DNA of 64,000 nt from a virus. The stretch lies in the IMG/VR virus record IMGVR_UViG_3300043468_001414, positions 32,664-96,663 of that record. The stretch is one strand, 5' to 3'. This document shows, in pieces, positions 18,067 through 25,754 of the stretch. The notes beneath the pieces were generated by a model. It saw only the letters and a list, made by a program, of their open reading frames with translations. It did no database searches and had not been told where the DNA came from. Position 1 is the first letter of the stretch. The number at the start of each line of letters is the position of its first letter. The position numbers and the translations under genes were made by a program.

Positions 18067-19488
18067 ATGCCAGCCATCGCCTTTCCGCAAAACCCGCAGA
18101 CCAACGATACCTACGCTTCCAGTGGCTACACTTGGAAGTTCGACGGGGCTCGTTGGCGGCGGCTCCCCGCCGCTGTGCCGCTCTCGAGGCTCTCGGGCGC
18201 TGATGCGGAGATTGGCGATGTGCTGGCTTTTGACGGAGAACAATACTCTCCTGTTCCTCCTACGGGCGGCGGCGGCGGCGCATCTGTAACTGTCAGTAAA
18301 GTTGCGGCAGATGGCAGCTATAGCGGGGCTGTAACGAATGTAACAGGGCTTAGATTTGATCAAGACTCGGGATTTGATGTAATGGACTTGGGGGGCGGGA
18401 ATGCCAAGGTCCAAATGAACTCTACGTTTAAGTATTGGGAGGTAAATGGACAACCCGGGCTTACGGCGCAGGGGTTAGACACCGCAAATTTTATTGCCGG
18501 TTCTGGAGTAACAATTGCGGCTGATTCCGTAAACAACTCACTTACATTTACTTCCGCTGGCGGCGTTTCTGATGGCGACAAGGGGGATGTATCAGTATCC
18601 AACTCAGGAGCTACTTGGGCGATCGACAACGGGGCTGTGAACACAGCAAAATTAGCTGACGGAGCGGTAACAACAGAAAAAATTGCTGCGGGAGCCGTTG
18701 TCACTGAGGATATTGCTGCTGGAGCTGTTACATACGCCAAGATGCAGAATGTTTCGGCAGCGGATCGGCTCTTGGGAAGATCGACAGCGGGGGCAGGGAC
18801 AGTAGAAGAGATACCATGCACCTCTTTAGGTAGGTCTGTTTTAGCTTCTGCTGATGCGGCTGCCGCAAGAACATCTTTGGACGCCGCCGCGACTACGCAC
18901 GGTCACGCAATTTCTCAAATCACAAATCTTCAGTCGTCGCTGAACGCGAAAGCTAACAGCACACATTCTCATGTTATCGGGGACACGACAGGGCTACAGG
19001 CAGCTTTAGACTCTAAAACTGCTGTAGGCCACACTCATGTCATGTCGGAAATTACCGACTTAGCATTCCCAACGGCGTCAGTTTATTACGGAGATACCCC
19101 GCCAACAAGCACTACATATAACCTATGGATTCAAACCAGCACAGCTAGGATTTTTAATAAAATTGATGGTTTTTGGGTAGAGGCTGCTGCGGGGTTTGGG
19201 TCTTTGGTAATTGAGAACACTACAGGTGGGGGCGGAGGCGGCGGCACGGGCGGAGAGGTGGTGAGTGTGAATGGTTTAGTCGGGGCTGTCACTCTCACTC
19301 CGACAATACTAGGTGCGGCCAATGCTACGCACTACCACGCTATAGCTGATACGACAGGGTTACAGGCTTCCCTCAACTCTTTGAGCATCGGGAAGATCAC
19401 AAACGGCGGCGGGGTATCAAACATAGCAAGAGTTACATCTCTTCCAGCAAATCCTGACCCTAACACACTTTACATAGTTATACCGTAA
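18067..19488 (+). CDS. Long tail-fibre protein with histidine (HxH) metal-binding repeats
   Basis: 473 residues, starting with the same FP.NP...T...G..WKFDG.RW module. The body is Ala/Thr/Gly-rich beta with the stretch TTEKIAAGAVVTEDIAAGAV, followed by THSHVIGDTTGLQAALDSK, GHTHVMSEITDL and THYHAIADTTGLQASL. These H.H repeats coordinate metal along the axis in T4 gp12-like fibres. Its stop overlaps the next start (TAATG). Confident as a fibre; the receptor is unknown. Confidence 0.85.
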   Translation: MPAIAFPQNPQTNDTYASSGYTWKFDGARWRRLPAAVPLSRLSGADAEIGDVLAFDGEQYSPVPPTGGGGGASVTVSKVAADGSYSGAVTNVTGLRFDQDSGFDVMDLGGGNAKVQMNSTFKYWEVNGQPGLTAQGLDTANFIAGSGVTIAADSVNNSLTFTSAGGVSDGDKGDVSVSNSGATWAIDNGAVNTAKLADGAVTTEKIAAGAVVTEDIAAGAVTYAKMQNVSAADRLLGRSTAGAGTVEEIPCTSLGRSVLASADAAAARTSLDAAATTHGHAISQITNLQSSLNAKANSTHSHVIGDTTGLQAALDSKTAVGHTHVMSEITDLAFPTASVYYGDTPPTSTTYNLWIQTSTARIFNKIDGFWVEAAAGFGSLVIENTTGGGGGGGTGGEVVSVNGLVGAVTLTPTILGAANATHYHAIADTTGLQASLNSLSIGKITNGGGVSNIARVTSLPANPDPNTLYIVIP

Positions 19489-20354
19489 TGCCGACTAATG
19501 CAGACATAACAGATGTTTATTTAGGCGGTGCTTATGCCCAAGAGCTGTATCTAGGTAGCACCCGTATCTGGCCCTTAGGAACTTTAGGTCTAGCTTCGGT
19601 AAGCGGTTATATTTTAGCTTTACGCTCAAATGGGACGCCAGTTTGGGATAGACTTCCGGCGAATTACCCTCAGTTGAACACAATACCTGAAATAACTAGA
19701 GGCAATACCACAATGGTGTCTATGGGCGAACGCCACGCTATGGCGCTTCTAAAAAATAAAACCGTTGTGTGTTGGGGCGCAAATACGCAAGGGCAGATCA
19801 ATACTCCAGCAAATCTTACAAATGTTAGAGAGGTTTTTGCCGCTGGTTTAGCTTCTTATGCTATACTTGAAAATGGAACCGTGCGGCATTGGGGGACTAA
19901 TGCACAAGGTGCTGGGAATATCCCGGCAGGGCTTACCGATGTTGTAGGTTTGGGGTCCTTCGTTGGAGGCGGGAGTGGAACACATGTTGTTGCATGTAAA
20001 TCTAATGGGACCGTTGTGACTTGGGGCACTAATAATACTTACGGGCAACAAAATGTTCCCGCTGGATTGAATCGCGTTATTAAAGTGTCTGCTGTCTTTG
20101 AAGGCTCTATTGCTCTACAGGATGATGGAACAGTAGTTAAGTGGGGCTTCGAAAACACATACACTCCTATCCCATCGAGTGTCAGCCCAGTTGACTTAGT
20201 TGATATGGATTTGAAGACCCAGTATGAGCTTTATGTTTTGAGGCTCAATGGCAATCTTGAAGTTAACAACAATGTTGTAGCTACAGGAGTCGTGGCAATG
20301 GCCCGTGGCGGAAGGGCCTATATGAAACAAGACGGAACAACGCATCTCATCTAA
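19488..20354 (+). CDS. RCC1-repeat tail protein
   Basis: 288 residues. After a short N-terminal module (ITDVYLGGAYAQELYLGST.IWP) there are five or six RCC1-type propeller blades of ~35-40 residues: HAMALLKNKTVVCWG.N..GQ, YAILENGTVRHWGTN, HVVACKSNGTVVTWGTN and SIALQDDGTVVKWG. Such propellers mediate binding; here probably a receptor-binding tip or fibre-associated protein. It is translationally coupled to the preceding fibre gene. Confidence 0.82.
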   Translation: MPTNADITDVYLGGAYAQELYLGSTRIWPLGTLGLASVSGYILALRSNGTPVWDRLPANYPQLNTIPEITRGNTTMVSMGERHAMALLKNKTVVCWGANTQGQINTPANLTNVREVFAAGLASYAILENGTVRHWGTNAQGAGNIPAGLTDVVGLGSFVGGGSGTHVVACKSNGTVVTWGTNNTYGQQNVPAGLNRVIKVSAVFEGSIALQDDGTVVKWGFENTYTPIPSSVSPVDLVDMDLKTQYELYVLRLNGNLEVNNNVVATGVVAMARGGRAYMKQDGTTHLI

Positions 20355-20362
20355 TTTAGCTT

Positions 20363-20662
20363 ATGTTAAACTTTCCAGATTCACCAACAAACGGGTATAT
20401 TTATCCACCAGAAACCGAAGCAGCGATTGAAGGTCGTCGCTGGAAATGGGACGCCGCTGGCGGCGTGTGGCTAAACTACTCGGCGTCGCAGCCCTACACA
20501 CTGCAAATCTACAATGTAACAAACCTTCAGTCAGAGCTTGATAGCAAGATAGAGAAGCAGTCTGCCGATACAACTCCTGTAAATGCCATTCGGTGTCTTA
20601 CGCAAGCAGAATACGACGGCACAACGAAAGACCCGAACACAATTTATTTCATAAAACAATAA
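20363..20662 (+). CDS. Small fibre-associated protein
   Basis: 99 residues. It carries the FP.SPTNG.....G..WKWD...W module of the two large fibre genes, then TLQIYNVTNLQSELDSK (short coiled coil) and a C-terminal CLTQAEYDGTTKDPNTIYFIKQ that mirrors the end of the 18067 product (DPNTLYIV). Probably a fibre chaperone or short fibre segment of the same complex. Confidence 0.75.
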   Translation: MLNFPDSPTNGYIYPPETEAAIEGRRWKWDAAGGVWLNYSASQPYTLQIYNVTNLQSELDSKIEKQSADTTPVNAIRCLTQAEYDGTTKDPNTIYFIKQ

Positions 20663-20663
20663 C

Positions 20664-22406
20664 ATGCCTACTGTTGTAAAAGCCTATTTAGGAACAACTC
20701 CGCTTTTTACGGGAGACTCTGTATGGGTTCGTCCCTCCGATTGGCTCGCCCTGCCCTCTGCACAAGCTAATTCTGTAAAAATACTACATGCTGTTTTTGA
20801 CCAAACTGAAAACTATGTAGTGATTAAAATGGTGACTTCCGACAGTTCTGCCTACATCATAAATTGGGGGGACGGGAATACCACAACAGCGTTAAGCAAT
20901 ACAAATATCACATACAATTACAGCTACAGTTCTTCTGGATTGGATGGCACTCTCTCTGCTCGCGGATACAAGCAAGCCATAATTACCATAACACCGGTAG
21001 GGTCGGCAACATTTACACTTTGCGATTTATCTCAAAAGATTACCTCCCCGTCAGGTATGCAAATGTATGCTACAGGCTTGCTTGATGTTAATGTAAATCT
21101 TCCGAATCTTATAGCTGGGCAAAGGTTGCTTATCGGTTCGTCAACAGTTCGCCATTCTTACCTTGAAAGGGTTTATATCGCTTCGTGGGGGCTTATCAAC
21201 AATATCACCGCTTTGTTCCAGCATTGTCCCGCGCTTCAATCTCTGAATGAGACAGAGTGGAACATGTCGAACATAACCACCGTTTCAAGCCTGTTTTTTG
21301 AGTGCAGCGGTATAAAGGTGATCGACGGGTCTAATTGGGACACGGCAAAAATCACCACTTTTACGGACATGTTTCGTGCTTGTCAAACTATCCAAAAGGT
21401 GAGTTGTGCAAACTGGGTCACATCGACAACCACAGGCATCGGAAATATGTTTTTCGGTTGCACGGCCCTTACGGATATAGATGTCGGGAACTGGAATACT
21501 GCTAACTGCACAACTTTTGCTTATCTTTTTTCGGCATGCCGCTCCTTGACCAGTATAAATGTTCGTAATTGGAACACCGCAAAAGTCACCACGATCAACA
21601 ACATGTTTGAGAACTGCAATGCCGTGCAAGAAGTGGATATTTCTCTTTGGAGCCTGCCGTTATGCACTAATGTGCAGGCGGCTTTTATAAACTGCCATAC
21701 TTTGAGAAAGTTGGGGCCGTGCAACTTTAATGCCGTAACAAATCTTACAGCAACATTCAACAACTGTCGCTCTCTCACTTCATGCACTATATCGTGGCTG
21801 AGGGCTACCACAGACTTTACGAGTTGCCGATTGCCTAAAGCTGCGCTGGATACTGTTTTTTCAAATCTAACTGGCGGTGCAGCATCGAGAACTATAACCA
21901 TTACTGGAAACTACGGCGCGGTTGCTGCGGTCAGCAAAACTACTTGCGGAACCACAGCAGGATCAAAAACTGTAACGCAGTCAAACACTTCGAGCTTGCA
22001 AGTTGGGATGCAAGTTTTGGGGACGGGGGTGACCACTGCTGTAGCGGTTACTTTTCAAGACGCGGGGGACACCGTTACACGGACAGCCCACGGACTAGAC
22101 AATGGAACCATTGTTTCATTTTCAACTATAACTAGCACGACAGGGATAGCAATATACGCCCAGTATTATGTAATCAACGCCACTGCCGACACATTTCAGT
22201 TGTCCGCAACTTCTGGCGGGGCAGCTATCGCCCTAACTACGAATGGTAGCGGGAATATGCTTTACCCTGCCTACATTACCGCAATTACCACGAACTCATC
22301 TTTCCAGATGAGTGCTCCAGCGTCGGCTACTGGAAGTGTGACGCTCACGGCTAGAATTTTGAGCACTTTCCCTGCGACATCAAAAGGATGGACTGTAACA
22401 GGATAA
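20664..22406 (+). CDS. BspA-like (DUF285) leucine-rich-repeat tail adhesin
   Basis: 580 residues. It has an N-terminal VYLG-type module like the 19488 product (KAYLGTTPLFTGDSVWV). About eight 23-24-residue repeats at ~180-390 follow the consensus W(N/D)T...T....MF..C..L..I, the BspA/DUF285 repeat known from surface proteins of Mycoplasma and oral bacteria. The C-terminal part has Thr/Ser-rich beta repeats, including AHGLDNGTIVSFS and ADTFQLSATSGGAAIALT, segments common in phage structural proteins. Likely a receptor-binding protein. Confidence 0.82.
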   Translation: MPTVVKAYLGTTPLFTGDSVWVRPSDWLALPSAQANSVKILHAVFDQTENYVVIKMVTSDSSAYIINWGDGNTTTALSNTNITYNYSYSSSGLDGTLSARGYKQAIITITPVGSATFTLCDLSQKITSPSGMQMYATGLLDVNVNLPNLIAGQRLLIGSSTVRHSYLERVYIASWGLINNITALFQHCPALQSLNETEWNMSNITTVSSLFFECSGIKVIDGSNWDTAKITTFTDMFRACQTIQKVSCANWVTSTTTGIGNMFFGCTALTDIDVGNWNTANCTTFAYLFSACRSLTSINVRNWNTAKVTTINNMFENCNAVQEVDISLWSLPLCTNVQAAFINCHTLRKLGPCNFNAVTNLTATFNNCRSLTSCTISWLRATTDFTSCRLPKAALDTVFSNLTGGAASRTITITGNYGAVAAVSKTTCGTTAGSKTVTQSNTSSLQVGMQVLGTGVTTAVAVTFQDAGDTVTRTAHGLDNGTIVSFSTITSTTGIAIYAQYYVINATADTFQLSATSGGAAIALTTNGSGNMLYPAYITAITTNSSFQMSAPASATGSVTLTARILSTFPATSKGWTVTG

Positions 22407-22410
22407 TTTT

Positions 22411-22611
22411 ATGGATGATACATCAGGATTTTACAAATTGGATGAGGGGCAACTTTTATACGCGCCTAACTTCGTAATCAGCGCGCTTTATGAGTTAAGC
22501 AAAGAAACAAAAAACGAATACAGCTACCCCGTAGATGGGTGGAGTTGGTTTGACGGCGAGGAAGAAGCGAGAGTCGCTCTACAGTTGCGGGCTCCATTTA
22601 GTGTGGGTTGA
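22411..22611 (+). CDS. Small conserved tail-region protein, function unknown
   Basis: 66 residues. The sequence GFYKLDEGQLLYAPNFV and YSYPVDGWSWFDGEEEA recall small proteins that follow fibre genes in other phages, but I know no assigned function. It starts four bases after the adhesin stop and ends 28 bases before the lysis cassette. Confidence 0.7.
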   Translation: MDDTSGFYKLDEGQLLYAPNFVISALYELSKETKNEYSYPVDGWSWFDGEEEARVALQLRAPFSVG

Positions 22612-22639
22612 CCCGGATTATATTAAGAAATGAAATACT

Positions 22640-22957
22640 ATGACACCACAGGGGGCTATTGATACGGTAACAACGATCGCGCAGCAGAGTGATCGTTGGA
22701 TTTTTGTTGCGCTGCTGGCGATTGGGATTTTTGCATGCTGGGTATTATTTCGGCATTTTACCGCCCGCGAATGTGCGTTGGAGTCCAAGATTGATCGAAT
22801 TGGCAAGCGCGGCGAGGAGCAGACTCAACAATTTATTTCCTACCTGCAATCGGCCAATAAAGAGCTGGCTGCCATTCTCACGGAGACCAACTCGACTCTC
22901 AATAAAAACGCCGCGCTCATGGAGCGTGTCGAACGAAAACTCGAAAAATTCACATGA
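22640..22957 (+). CDS. Single-pass membrane protein with coiled coil, lysis cassette
   Basis: 105 residues. One transmembrane helix at ~20-40 (WIFVALLAIGIFACWVLF) is followed by a long heptad coiled coil (KIDRIGKRGEEQTQQF to MERVERKLEKF). The layout is that of small phage membrane proteins next to holins. Its stop overlaps the next start (ATGA). Holin partner or spanin-like role is possible but unproven. Confidence 0.7.
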   Translation: MTPQGAIDTVTTIAQQSDRWIFVALLAIGIFACWVLFRHFTARECALESKIDRIGKRGEEQTQQFISYLQSANKELAAILTETNSTLNKNAALMERVERKLEKFT

Positions 22958-23244
22958 AAGCCACCCTCCTGCGAATCCTGGCCCGTCTCTTGGGTCTCAG
23001 TAAAGAATATGTCGCTTTCCTTTTGCCGATCCTGCAAGACAGCGCGGCGAGCTTGATCTCTCAGCTCGCTCCGATCGCGCTTGAGGTCGTCAAGTCACTC
23101 GCGGACTCTCCGCACAGCGGAGCGATGAAGCGCGAAGCGGCGATCCGCCAAGTGCAGTCTCTCGCCGTAGCGGAAGGGATCCGCGCCAGCTCGAATGCCG
23201 TGAATGCCGCGATCGAAATCGCGGTCTTGAATTTGAAAAAATGA
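22954..23244 (+). CDS. Holin-like protein (LLH-type)
   Basis: 96 residues, coupled to both neighbours by ATGA-type overlaps. A hydrophobic N-terminal half is followed by KREAAIRQVQSLAVAEGIRA.S..VNAAIEIAVLNLK, which resembles the C-terminal region of LL-H family holins. Its place between two membrane proteins and the endolysin supports a role in membrane permeabilisation. Confidence 0.65.
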   Translation: MKATLLRILARLLGLSKEYVAFLLPILQDSAASLISQLAPIALEVVKSLADSPHSGAMKREAAIRQVQSLAVAEGIRASSNAVNAAIEIAVLNLKK

Positions 23245-23504
23245 GTGATGCCGAGGCCAAGGCTTGGTGGCAAAGTCGCACGATCATCGGGATCGTGGTG
23301 ATGCTGCTGGCTCAAGCCTTGAAGCTTCTCAAGGTGGATATCGTAAATGACGAGCTGACGCAGATCGTCACGCTCGCCATGGATGCGCTGGGAGCCTCGC
23401 TCGCCATCTATGGGCGCATCAATGCGCGCAAGCAAATCAAGCGCACCAGGCCAGGTGGGGCATTCAACCCGAACGCAGAGGTTCGCAAGGCGAAACGGCC
23501 ATGA
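23241..23504 (+). CDS. Holin-like membrane protein
   Basis: 87 residues with two predicted hydrophobic helices (TIIGIVVMLLAQALKLL; IVTLAMDALGASLAIYG) and a basic tail (RINARKQIKRTR). The W.SRT..G....L.AQ.LK........LAIYGR plan is familiar from small phage holin-type proteins. It overlaps its neighbours by ATGA. Two or three holin-like proteins in a row suggest a holin/antiholin set. Confidence 0.68.
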   Translation: MSDAEAKAWWQSRTIIGIVVMLLAQALKLLKVDIVNDELTQIVTLAMDALGASLAIYGRINARKQIKRTRPGGAFNPNAEVRKAKRP

Positions 23505-23719
23505 CTTCTCGGCACGCAGTTTTCAGTGTGGTTGCGGCGGGATATATCGCAGGGGGCTTTTTTATCGAATCTGAACCTTCGCCGTGGGGGGCTCCTCGCC
23601 CGGAGGCGGAGTGGATCAAATTTTCAACTGAAGATCCGAGGCCTTTTTGGGCGCGCTTGCTGCTCTCTCTGCGCTGGGATTTTCAAAAAAATCAACTGAC
23701 GGGAGCGGCGGAATTCTGA
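23501..23719 (+). CDS. Small protein with N-terminal hydrophobic segment, lysis cassette
   Basis: 72 residues with an N-terminal hydrophobic stretch (AVFSVVAAGYIAGGFFI) that could be a signal anchor, then a charged, Trp-containing tail. No lipobox Cys is seen. Overlaps both neighbours (ATGA; TGATG). An i-spanin-like role is possible only by position. Confidence 0.6.
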   Translation: MTSRHAVFSVVAAGYIAGGFFIESEPSPWGAPRPEAEWIKFSTEDPRPFWARLLLSLRWDFQKNQLTGAAEF

Positions 23720-23802
23720 TGTTGAATCCGCGCCATACGCTCGCTGTCTTTATTTTGTTGGCGGGGATTTTTCTTTGGCTGGCATTTTTCTTTAGCCGAT
23801 GA
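23719..23802 (+). CDS. 27-residue membrane peptide in the lysis cassette
   Basis: The ATG at 23719 overlaps the previous stop (TGATG) and the TGA at 23800-23802 overlaps the endolysin ATG (ATGA). The peptide is MLNPRHTLAV followed by a single hydrophobic helix (FILLAGIFLWLAFFF) and SR. Overlaps at both ends and the perfect transmembrane profile argue that it is translated. It could be an o-spanin/holin accessory or a small membrane toxin-like lysis peptide. Confidence 0.65.
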   Translation: MLNPRHTLAVFILLAGIFLWLAFFFSR

Positions 23803-24377
23803 ATCGCACAAGCACATCTCAAGACCGGCTCGCCATGATGTCCTTTATCGCCAACGCGGAGGCGAGGCGCGACAAGCTAGGTAGAATGCGGGTCTACAAG
23901 CTTCCTGCCGCAGACGGTGGCGGATCGTATGAAGTGGCGGGGATCAATGATCGCTACCATCCCGCCCAGGCGGCGGCGCTTAAAAAATTGATCGAGGACG
24001 GGCGATTTTCCGAGGCCGAGGATTTGGTTCGAAAATATCTGCTCGAATACACAGATGTCGTCAAACGCTGGACAGAGGAGCCTGCGCTCGAGGCGTTCCT
24101 GCGCGACTGCGCTTTCAATCGGGGGCCGAAGGGCGCGCTTCGCATCCTTCAAATCGCACTCCAAGTCCCGGATGATGGCAAGTGGGGGGCGAAGACCAAG
24201 GCGGCGCTTGCCTCCACGCTTAAGTCTCCAGGTGTGCTCCTGCAAAAGCTCCGAGCTGCTCGGGAGACCTACGAGATTCGGATCGCTCCGCCAGTCGGGG
24301 CTCGCGCCAAATTTTGGAATGGTCTCGCGAATCGCTGGGATAAGGCGCTCTCGTTCTCCGAGACGCTGCTGACGTGA
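23799..24377 (+). CDS. Endolysin, muramidase-like with peptidoglycan-binding motif
   Basis: 192 residues. NAEARRDKLGRM..YKLP..DGGGSYEVAGIN.RYHP near the N-terminus resembles the catalytic part of GH108-type (secretion activator-like) muramidases, with Glu21 the candidate acid. NRGPKGALRILQIALQV.DDGKWGAKTKAAL (~104-134) is the usual continuation in that group. No signal peptide, so export would depend on the holins upstream. The gene ends exactly where the convergent - strand regulator gene ends. Confidence 0.82.
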   Translation: MNRTSTSQDRLAMMSFIANAEARRDKLGRMRVYKLPAADGGGSYEVAGINDRYHPAQAAALKKLIEDGRFSEAEDLVRKYLLEYTDVVKRWTEEPALEAFLRDCAFNRGPKGALRILQIALQVPDDGKWGAKTKAALASTLKSPGVLLQKLRAARETYEIRIAPPVGARAKFWNGLANRWDKALSFSETLLT

Positions 24378-24668
24378 CTACGCGGTTGCTTTCTCTTTAA
24401 AAGAAGATGGCTTGAGGGCTCGCTTCATTTCTTCGCGGACGAGCACTTTTACGACCTCGAGCGTCAGGGCATTTTTGCGGAGTTCGTCGTTCACGATGCC
24501 GCGAACGATCTCGGCCGTCATGGGGTCATTGGAGGCTTGGCGTAAGAGTTCCTCTACGAGCTGAGAGATGCTCAGTCCGCGATTCTCTGCGATTTCGGCT
24601 GCTTTGCGCTTGAGCTTAGGGGTGAGTCGGAGCGTGATTTTCGGTTCCGAGAAGTTTATCTTTCTCAT
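24378..24668 (-). CDS. Ribbon-helix-helix regulator 1
   Basis: 96 residues. KITLRLTPKLKRKAAEIAENR.LSISQLVEELLR is a classic CopG/Arc-type RHH DNA-binding domain (strand, two helices). Residues 45-85 add a second helical part (MTAEIVRGIVNDELR; VKVLVREEMKRAL). The paralogue at 24758 shares the first ~62 residues. It lies convergent to the endolysin with adjoining stops and is likely part of the lysogeny control or an antitoxin-type regulator. Confidence 0.78.
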   Translation of the reverse strand: MRKINFSEPKITLRLTPKLKRKAAEIAENRGLSISQLVEELLRQASNDPMTAEIVRGIVNDELRKNALTLEVVKVLVREEMKRALKPSSFKEKATA

Positions 24669-24757
24669 ATTTTAAAAACGCGCAGGTTTGTTGTTTTTGC
24701 AATAAAAAAAATATCTTGACGATTTGAGGCGCTCTCCGGAGCCAGATAAAACCTGGC

Positions 24758-24961
24758 TCAGCGCCGATTTTTTAATTCATCTTGCACGATGCCGCGGACG
24801 ATTTCTGCCGTAATCAAATGGCTCTCGGCATTCCGGATTAAGTCTTCGACGAGTTGGCTGACACTGAGGCCGCGGGCTTCCGCAATTTCGGCAGCGCGGC
24901 GCTTTAGAACGGGGGTGATTCTTAAAGTGATTTTTGGGTCTTCGAAATTGATCTTTCGCAT
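24758..24961 (-). CDS. Ribbon-helix-helix regulator 2, short paralogue
   Basis: 67 residues from the ATG at 24961, chosen because the start aligns with the paralogue (MRKINFEDPKITLRITP versus MRKINFSEPKITLRLTP). An in-frame GTG at 25006 is the alternative. It has the same RHH domain and the same MTAEIVRGIV-like segment, but lacks the C-terminal helix of the 24378 gene. Tandem duplication of a dimeric regulator may allow heterodimers. Confidence 0.72.
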   Translation of the reverse strand: MRKINFEDPKITLRITPVLKRRAAEIAEARGLSVSQLVEDLIRNAESHLITAEIVRGIVQDELKNRR

Positions 24962-24993
24962 GAGTAAAAATAAACCAAAAAACAATCTGCGGA

Positions 24994-25068
24994 TCAGTTG
25001 AGCCACTCGGAATCGCTCATGAATTCAGGCGGAGCGGGTTTCTGGCGGTCTGCAATTATTTTTTTCAT
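24994..25068 (-). CDS. Possible 24-residue leader or remnant ORF upstream of RHH 2
   Basis: The ATG at 25068 opens MKKIIADRQKPAPPEF MSDSEWLN before a TGA, ending 32 bases before the RHH 2 start. The sequence looks like the N-terminal leader of an RHH antitoxin (PPEFMSD.EW) without the rest, so it may be a leader peptide or a gene remnant. Low confidence. Confidence 0.4.
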   Translation of the reverse strand: MKKIIADRQKPAPPEFMSDSEWLN

Positions 25069-25078
25069 GTTTTAATTT

Positions 25079-25200
25079 TAGACGGCAAAAAGCCGCTCTG
25101 CAAGTGCCGTGTTTTATACGGCAAAAAGACGACTTTCGTAAAAAAAGATTGCCGCCGAAAAGGTCCGCGATAAAAATCCAAATCGTCATCTATACGGCAA
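25079..25200 (+). promoter_or_regulatory. Operator-like region with repeated TA(T/G)ACGGCAA boxes
   Basis: The divergent region between the - strand RHH genes and the + strand RHH gene holds three direct copies of TAnACGGCAA: 25079-25088, 25115-25124 and 25191-25200. The first two extend as AAAAG, and the last abuts the ATG at 25202. A related inverse box (TTGCCG) lies near 25149. RHH dimers typically bind short direct or inverted repeats, so these are likely operators for the adjacent regulators. No convincing -35/-10 pair was identified. Confidence 0.6.
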
Positions 25201-25201
25201 T

Positions 25202-25429
25202 ATGACCACTAAAAAGAATAAGGACATCACCCCGGCAAAGCGCAAGTCAGTCAAAGCGCGCGCTGCGCAGGCTAAGAAGACAGGGCGCCCCGTGCGGACG
25301 GACAATCCCCAAAAAATCACACTCCACCTCGCGCTGGAAATAAAGAGGAAGGCCTACGATATCGCCACAGAGCGCAGGTGTAGTATTAGTCGTCTGGTGG
25401 AGGATCTGCTGCAAGGCTGCAAGGCTTAA
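25202..25429 (+). CDS. Ribbon-helix-helix regulator 3, divergent
   Basis: 75 residues. A highly basic N-terminal arm (TTKKNKDITPAKRKSVKARA) is followed by KITLHLALEIKRKAYDIATERRCSISRLVEDLL, an RHH domain related to the two - strand genes. It begins directly at an ACGGCAA box and is followed two bases later by the excisionase-like gene, so autoregulation and control of integration/excision are plausible. Confidence 0.75.
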   Translation: MTTKKNKDITPAKRKSVKARAAQAKKTGRPVRTDNPQKITLHLALEIKRKAYDIATERRCSISRLVEDLLQGCKA

Positions 25430-25430
25430 T

Positions 25431-25754
25431 ATGAGTGCTGCAAAGACTGCAACAGAGAAATGGGAGGGGAACCTTCCTCTCAACCTTAAGGAGCTTGCCG
25501 CTTCGCAGTGCGTTTCTTACAAGACGGCTGTTCGGTGGGCTTCGGACGCTTCTTTCCCGCGTGTCGGGAGGCTCGTGAGGCCGAGGGACTTTTTGCGCTG
25601 GTGGAAGGATAGAGCGTCACATCCTTCCATGGCATCACATCCTCAACAGAAAGCCGGTTGTAAACCTCGTGAACAATCTCAGAGGAGTGATTCACTAACC
25701 TCATTGCCGCCGAAAGCGGCACGCCTGCGCGATGCAATCGCGTCACATAACTGA
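25431..25754 (+). CDS. Excisionase-like HTH protein, convergently overlapping integrase
   Basis: 107 residues. LNLKELAASQCVSYKTAVRWA....FPRVGRLVRPRDFLRWW (~17-60) has the layout of MerR/excisionase-type winged HTH proteins. The rest is Ser/Lys-rich. The last 269 bases overlap the 3' end of the integrase gene on the other strand, including bases that code for part of this HTH. It follows RHH regulator 3 by one base. Role inferred: directionality factor for the neighbouring recombinase. Confidence 0.65.
   Translation: MSAAKTATEKWEGNLPLNLKELAASQCVSYKTAVRWASDASFPRVGRLVRPRDFLRWWKDRASHPSMASHPQQKAGCKPREQSQRSDSLTSLPPKAARLRDAIASHN

Noticed and set aside
8072-22406. Diversity-generating retroelement variable region in the adhesins
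   Set aside because: No reverse transcriptase gene and no template repeat were seen in the window.
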